The notes below the pieces were generated by a model that was given only the letters and a program-made list of their open reading frames with translations, searched no databases and was not told the origin of the DNA. Of a DNA stretch of 20,230 nt, positions 7,442 through 14,695 are shown piece by piece. The stretch's first letter is position 1, and each line of letters starts with the position of its first letter. A program made the position numbers and the translations under genes. Source of the stretch: Betaproteobacteria bacterium (GTDB lineage Bacteria; Pseudomonadota; Gammaproteobacteria; Burkholderiales; SG8-41); the NCBI GenBank assembly GCA_025356695.1, contig JANXSE010000189.1, positions 1-20,230 on the forward strand. The letters run 5' to 3'.

Positions 7442-8313
7442 GCATACTGCTCGATAAGTCAAACCGCGTGCTGATCCAGGGCGTGACCGGACAGATGGGC
7501 CAGTTTTTCGTCGAAGACGCGCGCAAGTACGGCACCAACATGGTGGCAGGCGTGTCGCCGGGCCGCGCTGGCACCAAGGTCGGTGACGTGCCGGTGTTTG
7601 CGAGTGTCGCCATCGCGTGCAAGGAAACGGGCGCCGATACGGCCATGGTGTTCGTGCCGCCGTCGGCGGTGCTGGGTGCGACCATCGAAGCGATCGAATC
7701 GGGTTGCCGTCTGGTGGTGGCGACCGCCGATGAAATGCCGGTGCTCGATGCGATCGAAGTGCGCGCCGCGGCACGCGCCAACGGCGCGGTGTTCGTCGGC
7801 CCCAATACGCCGGGATTGATTTCGCCGGGCAAGGCGAAGATGGGTTTTATGCCGTCGTTCTGCTACACGCAGGGCAATGTCGGTGTGATTTCGCGCAGCG
7901 GCTCGCTCTCATACGAAGGCAGCAAACGCATCACGCAGGCTGGCATCGGCCAGACCACAGTCGTCGGCATCGGTGGTGATCCGGTCAAGGGCACGACCGC
8001 GGCGGAGGCGCTGGCGTTGTTTCACAAAGACCCCGACACCACGGCCATTTTGTATCTGGGTGAAATCGGCGGCTCCGAGGAAACTTTCGTTGCGGAGTAC
8101 GCGTCGCGCAAGGATGCCAAACCCGTGGCGGCGCTGATCGTCGGCAAGACCGCGCCGCCCGGCAAGAAGATGGGCCACGCTGCGGCACTTATTGGCTCGA
8201 AGGCCGAGGGCCATGCCGCCAAGCATAAGATGTTGCGCGACGCCGGGGTGTTTGTGGCGGATGGATTGGGCCAGGTGGTCGAGGCGATGCGCGCGGCACT
8301 CGCGCGCGCATAA
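7438..8313 (+). CDS. SucD-like CoA ligase alpha subunit
   Basis: This 291-residue protein starts inside the stop of the beta-subunit gene (ATGA), as expected for a stoichiometric heterodimer. The N-terminal CoA-binding Rossmann domain has VLIQGVTGQMGQF (residues 11-23). The ligase domain has VGPNTPGLISPG, VGVISRSGSLSYE, VGIGGDPVKGTT, and LYLGEIGGSEE. His247 in KKMGHAAALIG lines up with the phosphorylated His246 of E. coli SucD, so the phosphoryl-transfer mechanism should be intact. The C-terminal AEGHAAKHKMLRDAGVFVAD is normal for the family. It supplies CoA binding and the phospho-histidine. The substrate is probably a dicarboxylic or related acid; succinate is not excluded. Confidence 0.92.
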   Translation: MSILLDKSNRVLIQGVTGQMGQFFVEDARKYGTNMVAGVSPGRAGTKVGDVPVFASVAIACKETGADTAMVFVPPSAVLGATIEAIESGCRLVVATADEMPVLDAIEVRAAARANGAVFVGPNTPGLISPGKAKMGFMPSFCYTQGNVGVISRSGSLSYEGSKRITQAGIGQTTVVGIGGDPVKGTTAAEALALFHKDPDTTAILYLGEIGGSEETFVAEYASRKDAKPVAALIVGKTAPPGKKMGHAAALIGSKAEGHAAKHKMLRDAGVFVADGLGQVVEAMRAALARA

Positions 8314-8347
8314 CTGAAAAATTTCAAATTCTGTCACGGAGAAACGC

Positions 8348-9550
8348 ATGAGCACTAAAACGGAACTGAACATCAGCGAAGAAGCGCCCGAGGGCCTGAT
8401 CAACGAAGCGAGCATGTCGGCCGCGCGCGACCTGATCGGCTGCAAGCTGCGGCCCGAACAGTATCTGCGCGACGCCAGCGCCGACGCGATCATCATTTTC
8501 TCGAACGGCATCGGCGATCTGAATCCGCTCTACCGCGATCAGGAATACACGCGCTGGACGCGTTTCGGCGGCTTGATCGCGCATCCCTGCTTTCCGTGGA
8601 CACATCACTGGCCCGGCCGTTCGTACTGGGGCCTGCCCGGTGTGCACGGTTTCGGCGTGACCATCGATTGCGAATATTTCCGCAACGTGCGCCCGGGGGA
8701 TCGCATCAACATCTGGAACCGCGTGCTCGGCATCGAGGAGAAGCACTCGAAGTTCTCCGGCAAGATGGCCATGCAGTACCTCGAATCAACCTACACCAAC
8801 CAGCGCGACGAAGTGGTCTGCCGCGCGCTCGGTCTCACCGCGCGCCACGAGCGCAAGGCCTCGCGTGAGAAAGACAAGTACAAGGACATCAAAACCTACG
8901 TCTATACCAATGAAGAGCGCAATGCCATCGATTACAAGGTGATGACCGAGGTCGATCGCATCCGTGGCGCGGAAACACGCTACTGGGACGACGTCAAGGT
9001 CGGCGACACGATCGACGAAATCGCGCGCGGTCCGTTGTCGATGTCCGACACCATGGCCTTCGTCATTGCCTCGGGCCGCGGCGCTGCGCACGGCGCCTTG
9101 CTGCGCCATGCCGCCAAACATCCGAAGCATTACATCCGCAACAAGGAAGGCGGCGGCGGTGTCGAGTACACCGGCATCGGCCACCATCGCGAAGACTTCG
9201 CCAAGAAGGTCGGCGTGCCGGGCATGTATGACTATCTGCCGCAGCGCGCGTCGTGGTTCGTCAGCGCGATCACGAACTGGATGGGCGACGACGGCGTGAT
9301 CAAACGGATCCGGATGGAAGCGCGCCGCTTCAACCTGCAGGGCGACACCACCTTCATCACCGGCAAAGTCGTGAAGAAATACCTGAAGGACCGCTGCCCG
9401 CTGATCGACATCGAAATGACCGGTATCAACCAGAGCGGTGTGCTGACATCGCCGGGCTTCGCCACCGTCATGTTGCCGGCGAAAGACGTCAACACGAAGA
9501 TTCCGATCGACGGCACGGTCTGCGATCTGGAATTGCCGACGCTGCGTTAA
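8348..9550 (+). CDS. MaoC-like double-hotdog acyl-CoA dehydratase/hydratase-type protein
   Basis: This 400-residue cytoplasmic protein has a GGAG ribosome site before the ATG and lies 34 bases after the CoA-ligase pair. The N-terminal half (about 20-180) resembles FAS1-type dehydratase/MaoC hotdog domains: SNGIGDLNPLYRDQEY, FGGLIAHPCFPWTHHWPG, and DCEYFRNVRPGDRINI. The C-terminal half (about 215-395) is a second hotdog: YWDDVKVGDTIDEIARGP, SMSDTMAFVIASGRGAAH, and GVLTSPGFATVMLP. In R-hydratases the first motif is (S)GDxNPxHxD; here the His is Tyr, so catalysis in that half may differ. Context suggests hydration or dehydration of the acyl-CoA made by the ligase. Exact substrate unknown. Confidence 0.87.
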   Translation: MSTKTELNISEEAPEGLINEASMSAARDLIGCKLRPEQYLRDASADAIIIFSNGIGDLNPLYRDQEYTRWTRFGGLIAHPCFPWTHHWPGRSYWGLPGVHGFGVTIDCEYFRNVRPGDRINIWNRVLGIEEKHSKFSGKMAMQYLESTYTNQRDEVVCRALGLTARHERKASREKDKYKDIKTYVYTNEERNAIDYKVMTEVDRIRGAETRYWDDVKVGDTIDEIARGPLSMSDTMAFVIASGRGAAHGALLRHAAKHPKHYIRNKEGGGGVEYTGIGHHREDFAKKVGVPGMYDYLPQRASWFVSAITNWMGDDGVIKRIRMEARRFNLQGDTTFITGKVVKKYLKDRCPLIDIEMTGINQSGVLTSPGFATVMLPAKDVNTKIPIDGTVCDLELPTLR

Positions 9551-9557
9551 GATGGCG

Positions 9558-9585
9558 GACGCAAGGGGCATCGTCCCCTTGCGTC
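9558..9585. other. Perfect 11-bp stem-loop between genes
   Basis: GACGCAAGGGG (9558-9568) and CCCCTTGCGTC (9575-9585) form a perfect stem with a six-base loop, 7 bases after the MaoC-like stop. No T-run follows, so it is not a standard intrinsic terminator. It could be a 3'-end stabiliser or a partial terminator between the dehydratase and the next gene. The following GC-rich bases to 9640 show no gene. Confidence 0.6.
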
Positions 9586-9656
9586 ATGCGCCGGCCCAGC
9601 GCCGGCCCGGTTGAACCTGCGGCAGAGCAGCAGATTGGCGAAGGAGGGTGAGTAAC

Positions 9657-10253
9657 ATGGCCAGCAATGCGATGTATCTTGTGTGCGACATGCTCAACGA
9701 CCTTGTGCATGAAGACGGACCCAGCAAAAAGACGTACGGGCCTGAACTCGCGCGTCGCAATACCGTGGCGAACACGGCGGTGGCCATCCAGAAAGCACGC
9801 CAAGCCGGCGCCAGGATCGGTTATGTGCGTATCGGATTCTCGACGGACTATCGCGAGTGCCCGCCGAATTCGCGCATATTCCAAGGCGCAAAGAAGGCCG
9901 GCATGTTCAAGCTCGGCACCTGGGGCACCGAAGTGCACCCTGCACTGGCGCCGCAAGCCGGCGATTTTGACATCATCAAGCACCGCGTCAGCCCGTTTTA
10001 TGCGACGTCGCTGGAAGCGATCCTGCAGGCGCAACAAATCAAACGGCTTTATGTGTCGGGTGTGTCGTCGAGCGGCGCGGTGTTATCTGCGGCGAAAGAC
10101 GGCCATGACCGCGGCTACGACGTGTTCGTGCTCGACGATTGTTGTTGCGCAATGAACGAGTCGCAGCACCAGGCGGTGATTGATCAGGTCAAACGCATGA
10201 CGACGGTTTTGACGTCTGCAGAGGTGACGTTCAACGAAGAAGTGTCGCTTTAA
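9657..10253 (+). CDS. Isochorismatase-like hydrolase lacking the catalytic Cys
   Basis: Start ATG 9657 is preferred over GTG 9648 because the strong AAGGAGG (9641-9647) is 9 bases from the ATG but directly abuts the GTG. The product is 198 residues, typical for the cysteine-hydrolase/isochorismatase fold. Asp11 (YLVCDMLNDL) and Lys108 (DIIKHRVSPFYAT) fit two of the three catalytic residues. The nucleophile position, normally GVATxxC, reads GVSSSGAVL (residues 135-143), with Gly-Ala where Cys is expected. A sizeable subfamily shares this change, so it need not be dead, but it cannot use the usual thioester mechanism. DDCCCAMNE follows. Nearby CoA ligase and dehydratase genes suggest a role in the same catabolic route, possibly amide or ester cleavage. 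Confidence 0.9.
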   Translation: MASNAMYLVCDMLNDLVHEDGPSKKTYGPELARRNTVANTAVAIQKARQAGARIGYVRIGFSTDYRECPPNSRIFQGAKKAGMFKLGTWGTEVHPALAPQAGDFDIIKHRVSPFYATSLEAILQAQQIKRLYVSGVSSSGAVLSAAKDGHDRGYDVFVLDDCCCAMNESQHQAVIDQVKRMTTVLTSAEVTFNEEVSL

Positions 10254-10276
10254 TAATTGCATAACCGCCTGACAGA

Positions 10277-10290
10277 CCGGATGCATCCGG
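10277..10290. repeat. Perfect 14-bp palindrome upstream of a Bug gene
   Basis: CCGGATGCATCCGG is fully self-complementary and lies 20 bases before the start at 10311, just upstream of the ribosome site AGGAGGAG (10302-10309). It could be an operator half, an mRNA hairpin near the RBS, or chance. Nothing else is recognised between 10254 and 10310. Confidence 0.45.
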
Positions 10291-10310
10291 CAGGGCGGCA
10301 CAGGAGGAGC

Positions 10311-11285
10311 ATGAACGCATCGCATTGGCCGCGCATTGCGGCGGGTTTGATATTTGCGGCGCTGGTCAGCTGCGCACAGGCGCAGAATTTTCCGAACCGG
10401 CCGGTCCGTTTCATCGTGCCGATCGCAGCCGGCGGCGGCGCCGACCTCGTTGCGCGCGTGATCGCGGAGCGGCTTTCACGAAATCTGGGCCAGCAGGTTG
10501 TGGTTGAGAATCGCGCCGGCGGCGGCACCGTGATTGGTGCCGAATTCGTCGCCAGATCTGCCGCTGACGGTTACACCTGGCTGCTCGGTACCGCGACTTC
10601 GCATGCCATCAATGCGAGCCTCATCAAAAAGCTGCCGTACGATCCGTTAAAGGACTTTACGCCGATCGCGCTGGTGGCCGTGCTGCCGCAGATTATTGTC
10701 ATCCACCCCGCGCTGCCGGCGGCATCCCTGAAGGACTTCATCGCTCTGGCGAAAAAGCGTCCGGGTGAAATTCTTTTCGGCTCGCCCGGCAACGGCAGCA
10801 ACAATCAGTTGGGCGCCGAGATGCTCAACATCGTCGCCGGCATCAAGACTTTGCACGTGCCGTACAAGGGCGCCGGCCCGGCGATTACGGATCTGCTCGC
10901 CGGCCATCTGCAATTCATGTTCACCACCATACCGCCGGCGCTGCCGCAGGTGAAGGCGGGGCGGTTGCGCGCGCTGGCAGTGGCGAGTGCAAAGCGCTCG
11001 ACGCTGCTGCCGGAGCTGCCGACCACGGCCGAACAGGGCGCGCTTGGTGTCGAGGCGGCGTCGTGGAACGGCATACTGCTGCCGGCCGGTGCGCCGCGCG
11101 AAATCGTCACCCGCCTGCATGCGGAGATCGGTGTCGTCATGAAGCAGCCGGAGGTGATCGAACGGCTCGCCGGTGCCGGCGTCGAGCCGGCAATGATGTC
11201 GCCCGAGGAATTCGCCGCCTATATCGAATCGGAAACCGCGCGTTATGCCAAAGTCGTCAAATCGTCCGGCGCGCGTGTGGATTAA
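10311..11285 (+). CDS. TctC/Bug-family substrate-binding protein (first of five in tandem)
   Basis: This 324-residue receptor starts at ATG 10311, set by the strong AGGAGGAG at 10302-10309. An in-frame upstream start at 10257 would spoil the signal peptide. Residues 1-24 are the Sec signal (MNASHWPRIAAG, hydrophobic core, SCAQA-Q). Motifs: PIAAGGGADLV, VVVENRAGGGTV, AADGYTWLLG, KLPYDPLKDFTPI, HVPYKGAGPAI, RALAVASAKR. The end of the gene overlaps the next Bug gene by 41 bases. Five Bug genes in a row without TctA/TctB suggest orphan receptors that share one transporter encoded elsewhere, or that act as ligand sensors. The ligand is unknown. Confidence 0.95.
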   Translation: MNASHWPRIAAGLIFAALVSCAQAQNFPNRPVRFIVPIAAGGGADLVARVIAERLSRNLGQQVVVENRAGGGTVIGAEFVARSAADGYTWLLGTATSHAINASLIKKLPYDPLKDFTPIALVAVLPQIIVIHPALPAASLKDFIALAKKRPGEILFGSPGNGSNNQLGAEMLNIVAGIKTLHVPYKGAGPAITDLLAGHLQFMFTTIPPALPQVKAGRLRALAVASAKRSTLLPELPTTAEQGALGVEAASWNGILLPAGAPREIVTRLHAEIGVVMKQPEVIERLAGAGVEPAMMSPEEFAAYIESETARYAKVVKSSGARVD

Positions 11286-12240
11286 ACGCAGCGCGTTCGT
11301 TTTGCTCGGCGCTGGCGGCGCGTGCGCCGCTGCTGAACCCGCCGACGTTTATCCGTCGCGGCCGCTGCGGTTTGTCGTCGGTTTTACGCCGGGCGGCGGC
11401 TCCGATCTGGTCGCGCGTTTCCTCGGCCAGAAACTCACCGAGAACTGGGGCCAGCCCGTGGTGGTCGATAACCGTCCGGGGGCCGGCGGCAATCTCGCCA
11501 ATGAAATCGTCGTCAGGGCCGCGCCCGATGCCTACAGCGTATTGATTGCGTCGTCGAGCTTTACCATTCAGCCGGCGATCTACAACAACCTCAGCTACAA
11601 ACCACAGGTCGATTTCGCGCCCGTTGCACTCGCCAGTTCATCGCCGTATCTGCTGGTCGTGCATCCATCGGTGCCGGCGCAATCGGTAAAAGAACTGATC
11701 GCGCTGGCGAAAGCGCAGCCGGGCAAACTCAATTACGCCTCGGCCGGCGCTGGCAGCGCGCTGCATCTGGCGTCTGAACTGTTCAAAAGCATGGCCGGTG
11801 TGGATATCGTGCATGTGCCTTACAAAGGCACGAACGGCATTCCCGATCTTATCGCCGGTACGGTGCAGGTGACGATCGCCGGCCCGCCGCAGACCATGCC
11901 GCATGTGCGTGCCGGGCGCCTGCGCGCGCTCGCCGTCACGTCGTCGAAGCGCGCTGCCGTCGCGCCGCAGTTGCCGACCATCGCCGAAGCCGGCGTGCCA
12001 GGCTACGAGGTTGATTCCTGGTATGGCGCGCTGCTGCCCGCCGCATCGCCGCGCGCGCGCGTGGAAAAACTTGCCGCTGAAATCAATCGTGCGCTCGCCA
12101 GCGCTGACCTGCGAGAAAAATTGCTGGCGCAGGGCCTTGAGCCGCGCGGCGGCAGTCCGGCGGAATTTGCTGCGGTGATTCGCAGTGACATCGCGAAGTG
12201 GACGAAGGTGGTGCAGGACGCGGGCATCAAGGCGGATTAG
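11245..12240 (+). CDS. TctC/Bug-family substrate-binding protein (second in tandem)
   Basis: The 331-codon frame begins at ATG 11245 inside the preceding gene; GTG 11275 is an equally reasonable start. Either yields a signal peptide (VWIKRSAFVLLGAGGACAAA), with cleavage near residue 30 of the longer form. No strong ribosome site precedes either start, so expression probably depends on translational coupling to the upstream gene. Motifs: VGFTPGGGSDLVARF, VVVDNRPGAGGN, APDAYSVLIA (the usual Gly of PDGYT is Ala), NLSYKPQVDFAPV, HVPYKGTNGIPDLI, and TIAEAGVPGYEVDSWYG. It should be a periplasmic organic-acid binder. The ligand is unknown. Confidence 0.92.
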   Translation: MPKSSNRPARVWIKRSAFVLLGAGGACAAAEPADVYPSRPLRFVVGFTPGGGSDLVARFLGQKLTENWGQPVVVDNRPGAGGNLANEIVVRAAPDAYSVLIASSSFTIQPAIYNNLSYKPQVDFAPVALASSSPYLLVVHPSVPAQSVKELIALAKAQPGKLNYASAGAGSALHLASELFKSMAGVDIVHVPYKGTNGIPDLIAGTVQVTIAGPPQTMPHVRAGRLRALAVTSSKRAAVAPQLPTIAEAGVPGYEVDSWYGALLPAASPRARVEKLAAEINRALASADLREKLLAQGLEPRGGSPAEFAAVIRSDIAKWTKVVQDAGIKAD

Positions 12241-12243
12241 TGC

Positions 12244-13686
12244 ATGCGATTCAATACGAATTTCATTAGCAGGGGCACTTTATGTTACCCCTTGAGAGCC
12301 GCCGAGGAGCACAGCCGCGTTGGCAAATGGATTTGTAGGGTGGGCAACTTGTTGCCCACGCGGAAGGGCGACATTGATGCACTGACTTTCAACTTCGCCG
12401 GGGGCGGCCCGGCGGCCGGTTACTTTTCTTGTCTCGCCAAGAAAAGTAACCAAAAGAAAAGCGCCCCGACACGGTGTCGCGAAGCGCCGGTGCGGGAGGG
12501 GCGCTTTGCAGCTGTTCCCGCAAACGGGCCTGCGGCTAACGTGTCACAGCTGCCCCCCGGTTCGCCGGTCCTTCGGACTCCCCTGCGCTGCTCGCGACGC
12601 GGGGCGGCTGCGCAACTCGCCCTTGTCGCGTTGCGACAAGGGCTCAGACAATGCTCGCCGACTTGCCCCCGCATCGCTGCGCTGCTCGGCGGCTCTCAGG
12701 GGGCGAGAAAATCCAGGTTCTTGGCGTTTTCATCGTTTACCCTTCTTTCCACGCTAACCTTTGCTTTCGCTTCCGTCGCGTGTGCGGCAATGTATCCCGA
12801 ACGCCCCCTGCGCTTCCTGATCCCCTTTCCTCCCGGCGGCGGCGCCGATGCACTGGCGCGCATCGTCGGCGCAGTGGCCGGCGAGTCATTGGGGCAGCAG
12901 ATCGTCATCGACAACCGCACCGGCGCGGGTGGCAACATCGCGGCGGAGGCGGCCGCAAAGGCCGCAGCCGATGGCCATACATTGCTGCAGTCGAACATAT
13001 CGCACGCAATCAGCGCCTCGCTGTATCGCCAACTCAATTACGATCTGGCGCGCGATTTCGTGCACGTCACGCAGCTCGCTTCGATTCCGTTTGCGCTGGC
13101 GCTGCATCCCTCGCTCGGTGTCTCGAACGTGCGCGAACTGGTTGCGCTGGTGAAGGCGAAGCCGGCGCAGTATGTGTATGCCTCGTCGGGTAACGGCGGG
13201 CCCAGCCATCTGGCGATGGAAATGTTTAAGACGTTGAACGGCGTCGATATCCGCCACGTGCCGTACAAGGGCGCAGCGGCGATTGCGACTGATCTCGTCG
13301 CTAATCAGGTGCAGATGAGTTTTTTTACCACGGCGGGCCTCCTGCCCCTGATCAGCGGCGGGCGCGTCAGGCCGCTGGCGATTGCCAGCGCGCGGCGTTC
13401 GCCGCTGATGCCCGATCTACTGACCTTCGCCGAGCAGGGCATGCCGGGCTTCGAAGCAACAACCTGGTTCGGCGTCAGCCTGCCCAGGGGCTCACCAGCG
13501 GAAGCCGTTAAACGCTTGCATGCGGTGTTTACGCAGGCGCTGAAAGTGCCGGAGGTGCGTGAGCGCCTGATCGCGCAGGGCTTCGACATCGTTGGCAGCA
13601 CGCCACAGGAATTCGATGCCTTCGTGCGCGCTGAAATTCTACGCTGGAGCAAAGTCGTGAAGGAGTCGCGTGCGACAGTTGATTGA
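12244..13686 (+). CDS. TctC/Bug-family substrate-binding protein whose 5' end is occupied by an inserted repeat element
   Basis: The frame is open from ATG 12244, but residues 1-153 are encoded mostly by a 416-bp repeat element (12288-12703) and look like no protein. The real Bug sequence starts around RKSRFLAFSSFTLL (12706 on), a normal signal peptide ending at VACAA. The mature protein follows: FLIPFPPGGGADALARI, IVIDNRTGAGGN, AADGHTLLQ, QLNYDLARDFVHV, HVPYKGAAAIATDL, and FAEQGMPGFEATTWFG. The only late in-frame start is TTG 12721, with a weak AGG before it, and it would lose the basic n-region. The native start was probably displaced by the insertion, so expression and export are doubtful, although the mature domain is intact. 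The 480-residue reading is probably not the natural product. Confidence 0.8.
   Translation: MRFNTNFISRGTLCYPLRAAEEHSRVGKWICRVGNLLPTRKGDIDALTFNFAGGGPAAGYFSCLAKKSNQKKSAPTRCREAPVREGRFAAVPANGPAANVSQLPPGSPVLRTPLRCSRRGAAAQLALVALRQGLRQCSPTCPRIAALLGGSQGARKSRFLAFSSFTLLSTLTFAFASVACAAMYPERPLRFLIPFPPGGGADALARIVGAVAGESLGQQIVIDNRTGAGGNIAAEAAAKAAADGHTLLQSNISHAISASLYRQLNYDLARDFVHVTQLASIPFALALHPSLGVSNVRELVALVKAKPAQYVYASSGNGGPSHLAMEMFKTLNGVDIRHVPYKGAAAIATDLVANQVQMSFFTTAGLLPLISGGRVRPLAIASARRSPLMPDLLTFAEQGMPGFEATTWFGVSLPRGSPAEAVKRLHAVFTQALKVPEVRERLIAQGFDIVGSTPQEFDAFVRAEILRWSKVVKESRATVD
12288..12703. mobile_element. 416-bp non-coding element with terminal inverted repeats and several hairpins (MITE-like)
   Basis: Near-perfect inverted repeats of about 28 bases bound the element, at 12288-12316 and 12675-12703. 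They share an identical 14-base core, TGAGAGCCGCCGAG (12293-12306; reverse complement at 12685-12698). Inside are perfect hairpins at 12340-12359 (GTGGGCAAC/GTTGCCCAC), 12418-12451 (14-bp stem, GGTTACTTTTCTTG) and 12620-12642 (10-bp stem, CCCTTGTCGC). There is also a GCGCCCC/GGGGCGC pair around 12461-12503. It encodes no transposase and is probably a non-autonomous mobile repeat or a structured-RNA element. I see no target-site duplication. Similar GTTACTTTTC...GAAAAGTAAC modules are, from memory, common in other proteobacterial intergenic DNA. Confidence 0.7.
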
Positions 13687-14695
13687 AAATAACATTCCCT
13701 CTCCCCCTTGTGCGGGGCGAGGGGGCGTACTGACGCGGGGACGCGTGAGTACGGCTGCGATTGTTCTCGCAATGTCTGTAAGTGCAAATGCACAGGACTA
13801 TCCCTCGCGCCCCATCCGCTATGTCGTGCCCTTCACCGCAGGCGGCGGCGGCGACATCATCATCCGTGAAGTGGCAAAACGCCTCACCGAGCGCCTCGGC
13901 CAGACCGTGATTGTCGACAATCGCGCCGGCGCCGGCGGCAGTCTCGGCACCGAAATTGTTGCGCATGCCGCGCCCGATGGGTACACGCTGTTGATGGCGA
14001 ACGTGGCGCCGATGGCGATCAACGTCAGTGTTTACAAAAAACTCAACTACGATCCGCTGAAGGATTTCGCGCCGGTGACGACCCTCGCCTCGTTTCCGAA
14101 CATACTCGTCTTGCATCCGTCGGTGCCGGCGCGCACGCTGCCGCAGCTGATCGCACTGGCGCGGGCGCAACCGGGGCAGCTCACATATGCGTCGGCAGGC
14201 GCCGGTAGCACCACGCATCTGGCGGCGGAGTTTTTCAAGAGCCGCGCCGGAGTCGATCTGATCCACGTGCCGTACAAGGGCGGTGGCGCGGCGCTGATCG
14301 ATCTCGTCGCAGGACAGGTCACACTCTATTTCAGCAGCCTGCCGGCGGCTTTGCCGATGGTGCGCACCAACCGTCTGCGCGCGCTGGCGGTCACGGGGCT
14401 TACACGCGCCATCGCCGCGCCTGAAGTGCCGACGGTTGCCGAATCCGGCTTTCCCGGTTTCGAGGCGGTGACCTGGATCGGCGCGGTGGCCCCTGCCGGC
14501 ACGCCCGCCGCAATCATCGCGCGCCTCAATAAAGAACTCGTGGAGATCATGCAGGCCGCCGACATGCACGACAAGATGATCGCGCAGGGCGCCGAACCGA
14601 TGACGAATACGGCCGAACAATTTGCCGCTTATATCAAGTCCGAAATCACCAAGTGGGCGGCGGTGGTCAAACAAGCCGGGATTGCCGCGCAGTGA
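13670..14695 (+). CDS. TctC/Bug-family substrate-binding protein (fourth in tandem)
   Basis: GTG 13670, with AGGAG at 13661-13665, overlaps the end of the preceding gene and gives 341 residues. Its first 25 or so residues partly come from a C/G-rich palindrome (13697-13725). GTG 13745 would give a shorter signal peptide (STAAIVLAMSVSANA-Q) but no basic n-region and poor ribosome-site spacing, so I keep the longer start with reserve. The mature protein is standard: VVPFTAGGGGDIIIREV, VIVDNRAGAGGS, APDGYTLLMA, KLNYDPLKDFAPV, HVPYKGGGAALIDL, and TVAESGFPGFEAVTWIG. It is periplasmic, with unknown ligand. The stop shares GTGA with the next start. Confidence 0.9.
   Translation: MRQLIENNIPSPPCAGRGGVLTRGRVSTAAIVLAMSVSANAQDYPSRPIRYVVPFTAGGGGDIIIREVAKRLTERLGQTVIVDNRAGAGGSLGTEIVAHAAPDGYTLLMANVAPMAINVSVYKKLNYDPLKDFAPVTTLASFPNILVLHPSVPARTLPQLIALARAQPGQLTYASAGAGSTTHLAAEFFKSRAGVDLIHVPYKGGGAALIDLVAGQVTLYFSSLPAALPMVRTNRLRALAVTGLTRAIAAPEVPTVAESGFPGFEAVTWIGAVAPAGTPAAIIARLNKELVEIMQAADMHDKMIAQGAEPMTNTAEQFAAYIKSEITKWAAVVKQAGIAAQ
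13697..13725. repeat. C/G-rich palindromic repeat inside the N-terminal coding region of a Bug gene
   Basis: CCCTCTCCCCC and GCGGGGCGAGGG form an imperfect hairpin of the same class as the elements at 775-872 and 6220-6240. It falls between the two possible starts (13670 and 13745) of the fourth tandem Bug gene, so it either adds odd N-terminal residues or is part of the untranslated leader. Confidence 0.5.

Noticed and set aside
6611..7774. Minus-strand open frame (387 codons) opposite the CoA-ligase genes
   Set aside because: Both SucC-like and SucD-like frames are clearly coding on the plus strand.
9558..9585. Rho-independent terminator
   Set aside because: The stem is perfect but no T-run follows, so I list it only as a stem-loop.
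12340..12642. CRISPR array or known structured RNA gene in the hairpin-rich element
   Set aside because: The hairpins are different sequences, not regularly spaced direct repeats. The inverted-repeat borders fit a mobile repeat better.
13529..14674. Minus-strand open frame (381 codons) opposite Bug genes
   Set aside because: Shadow of the Bug coding frames. The same His/Arg-rich pattern appears opposite every Bug gene here.
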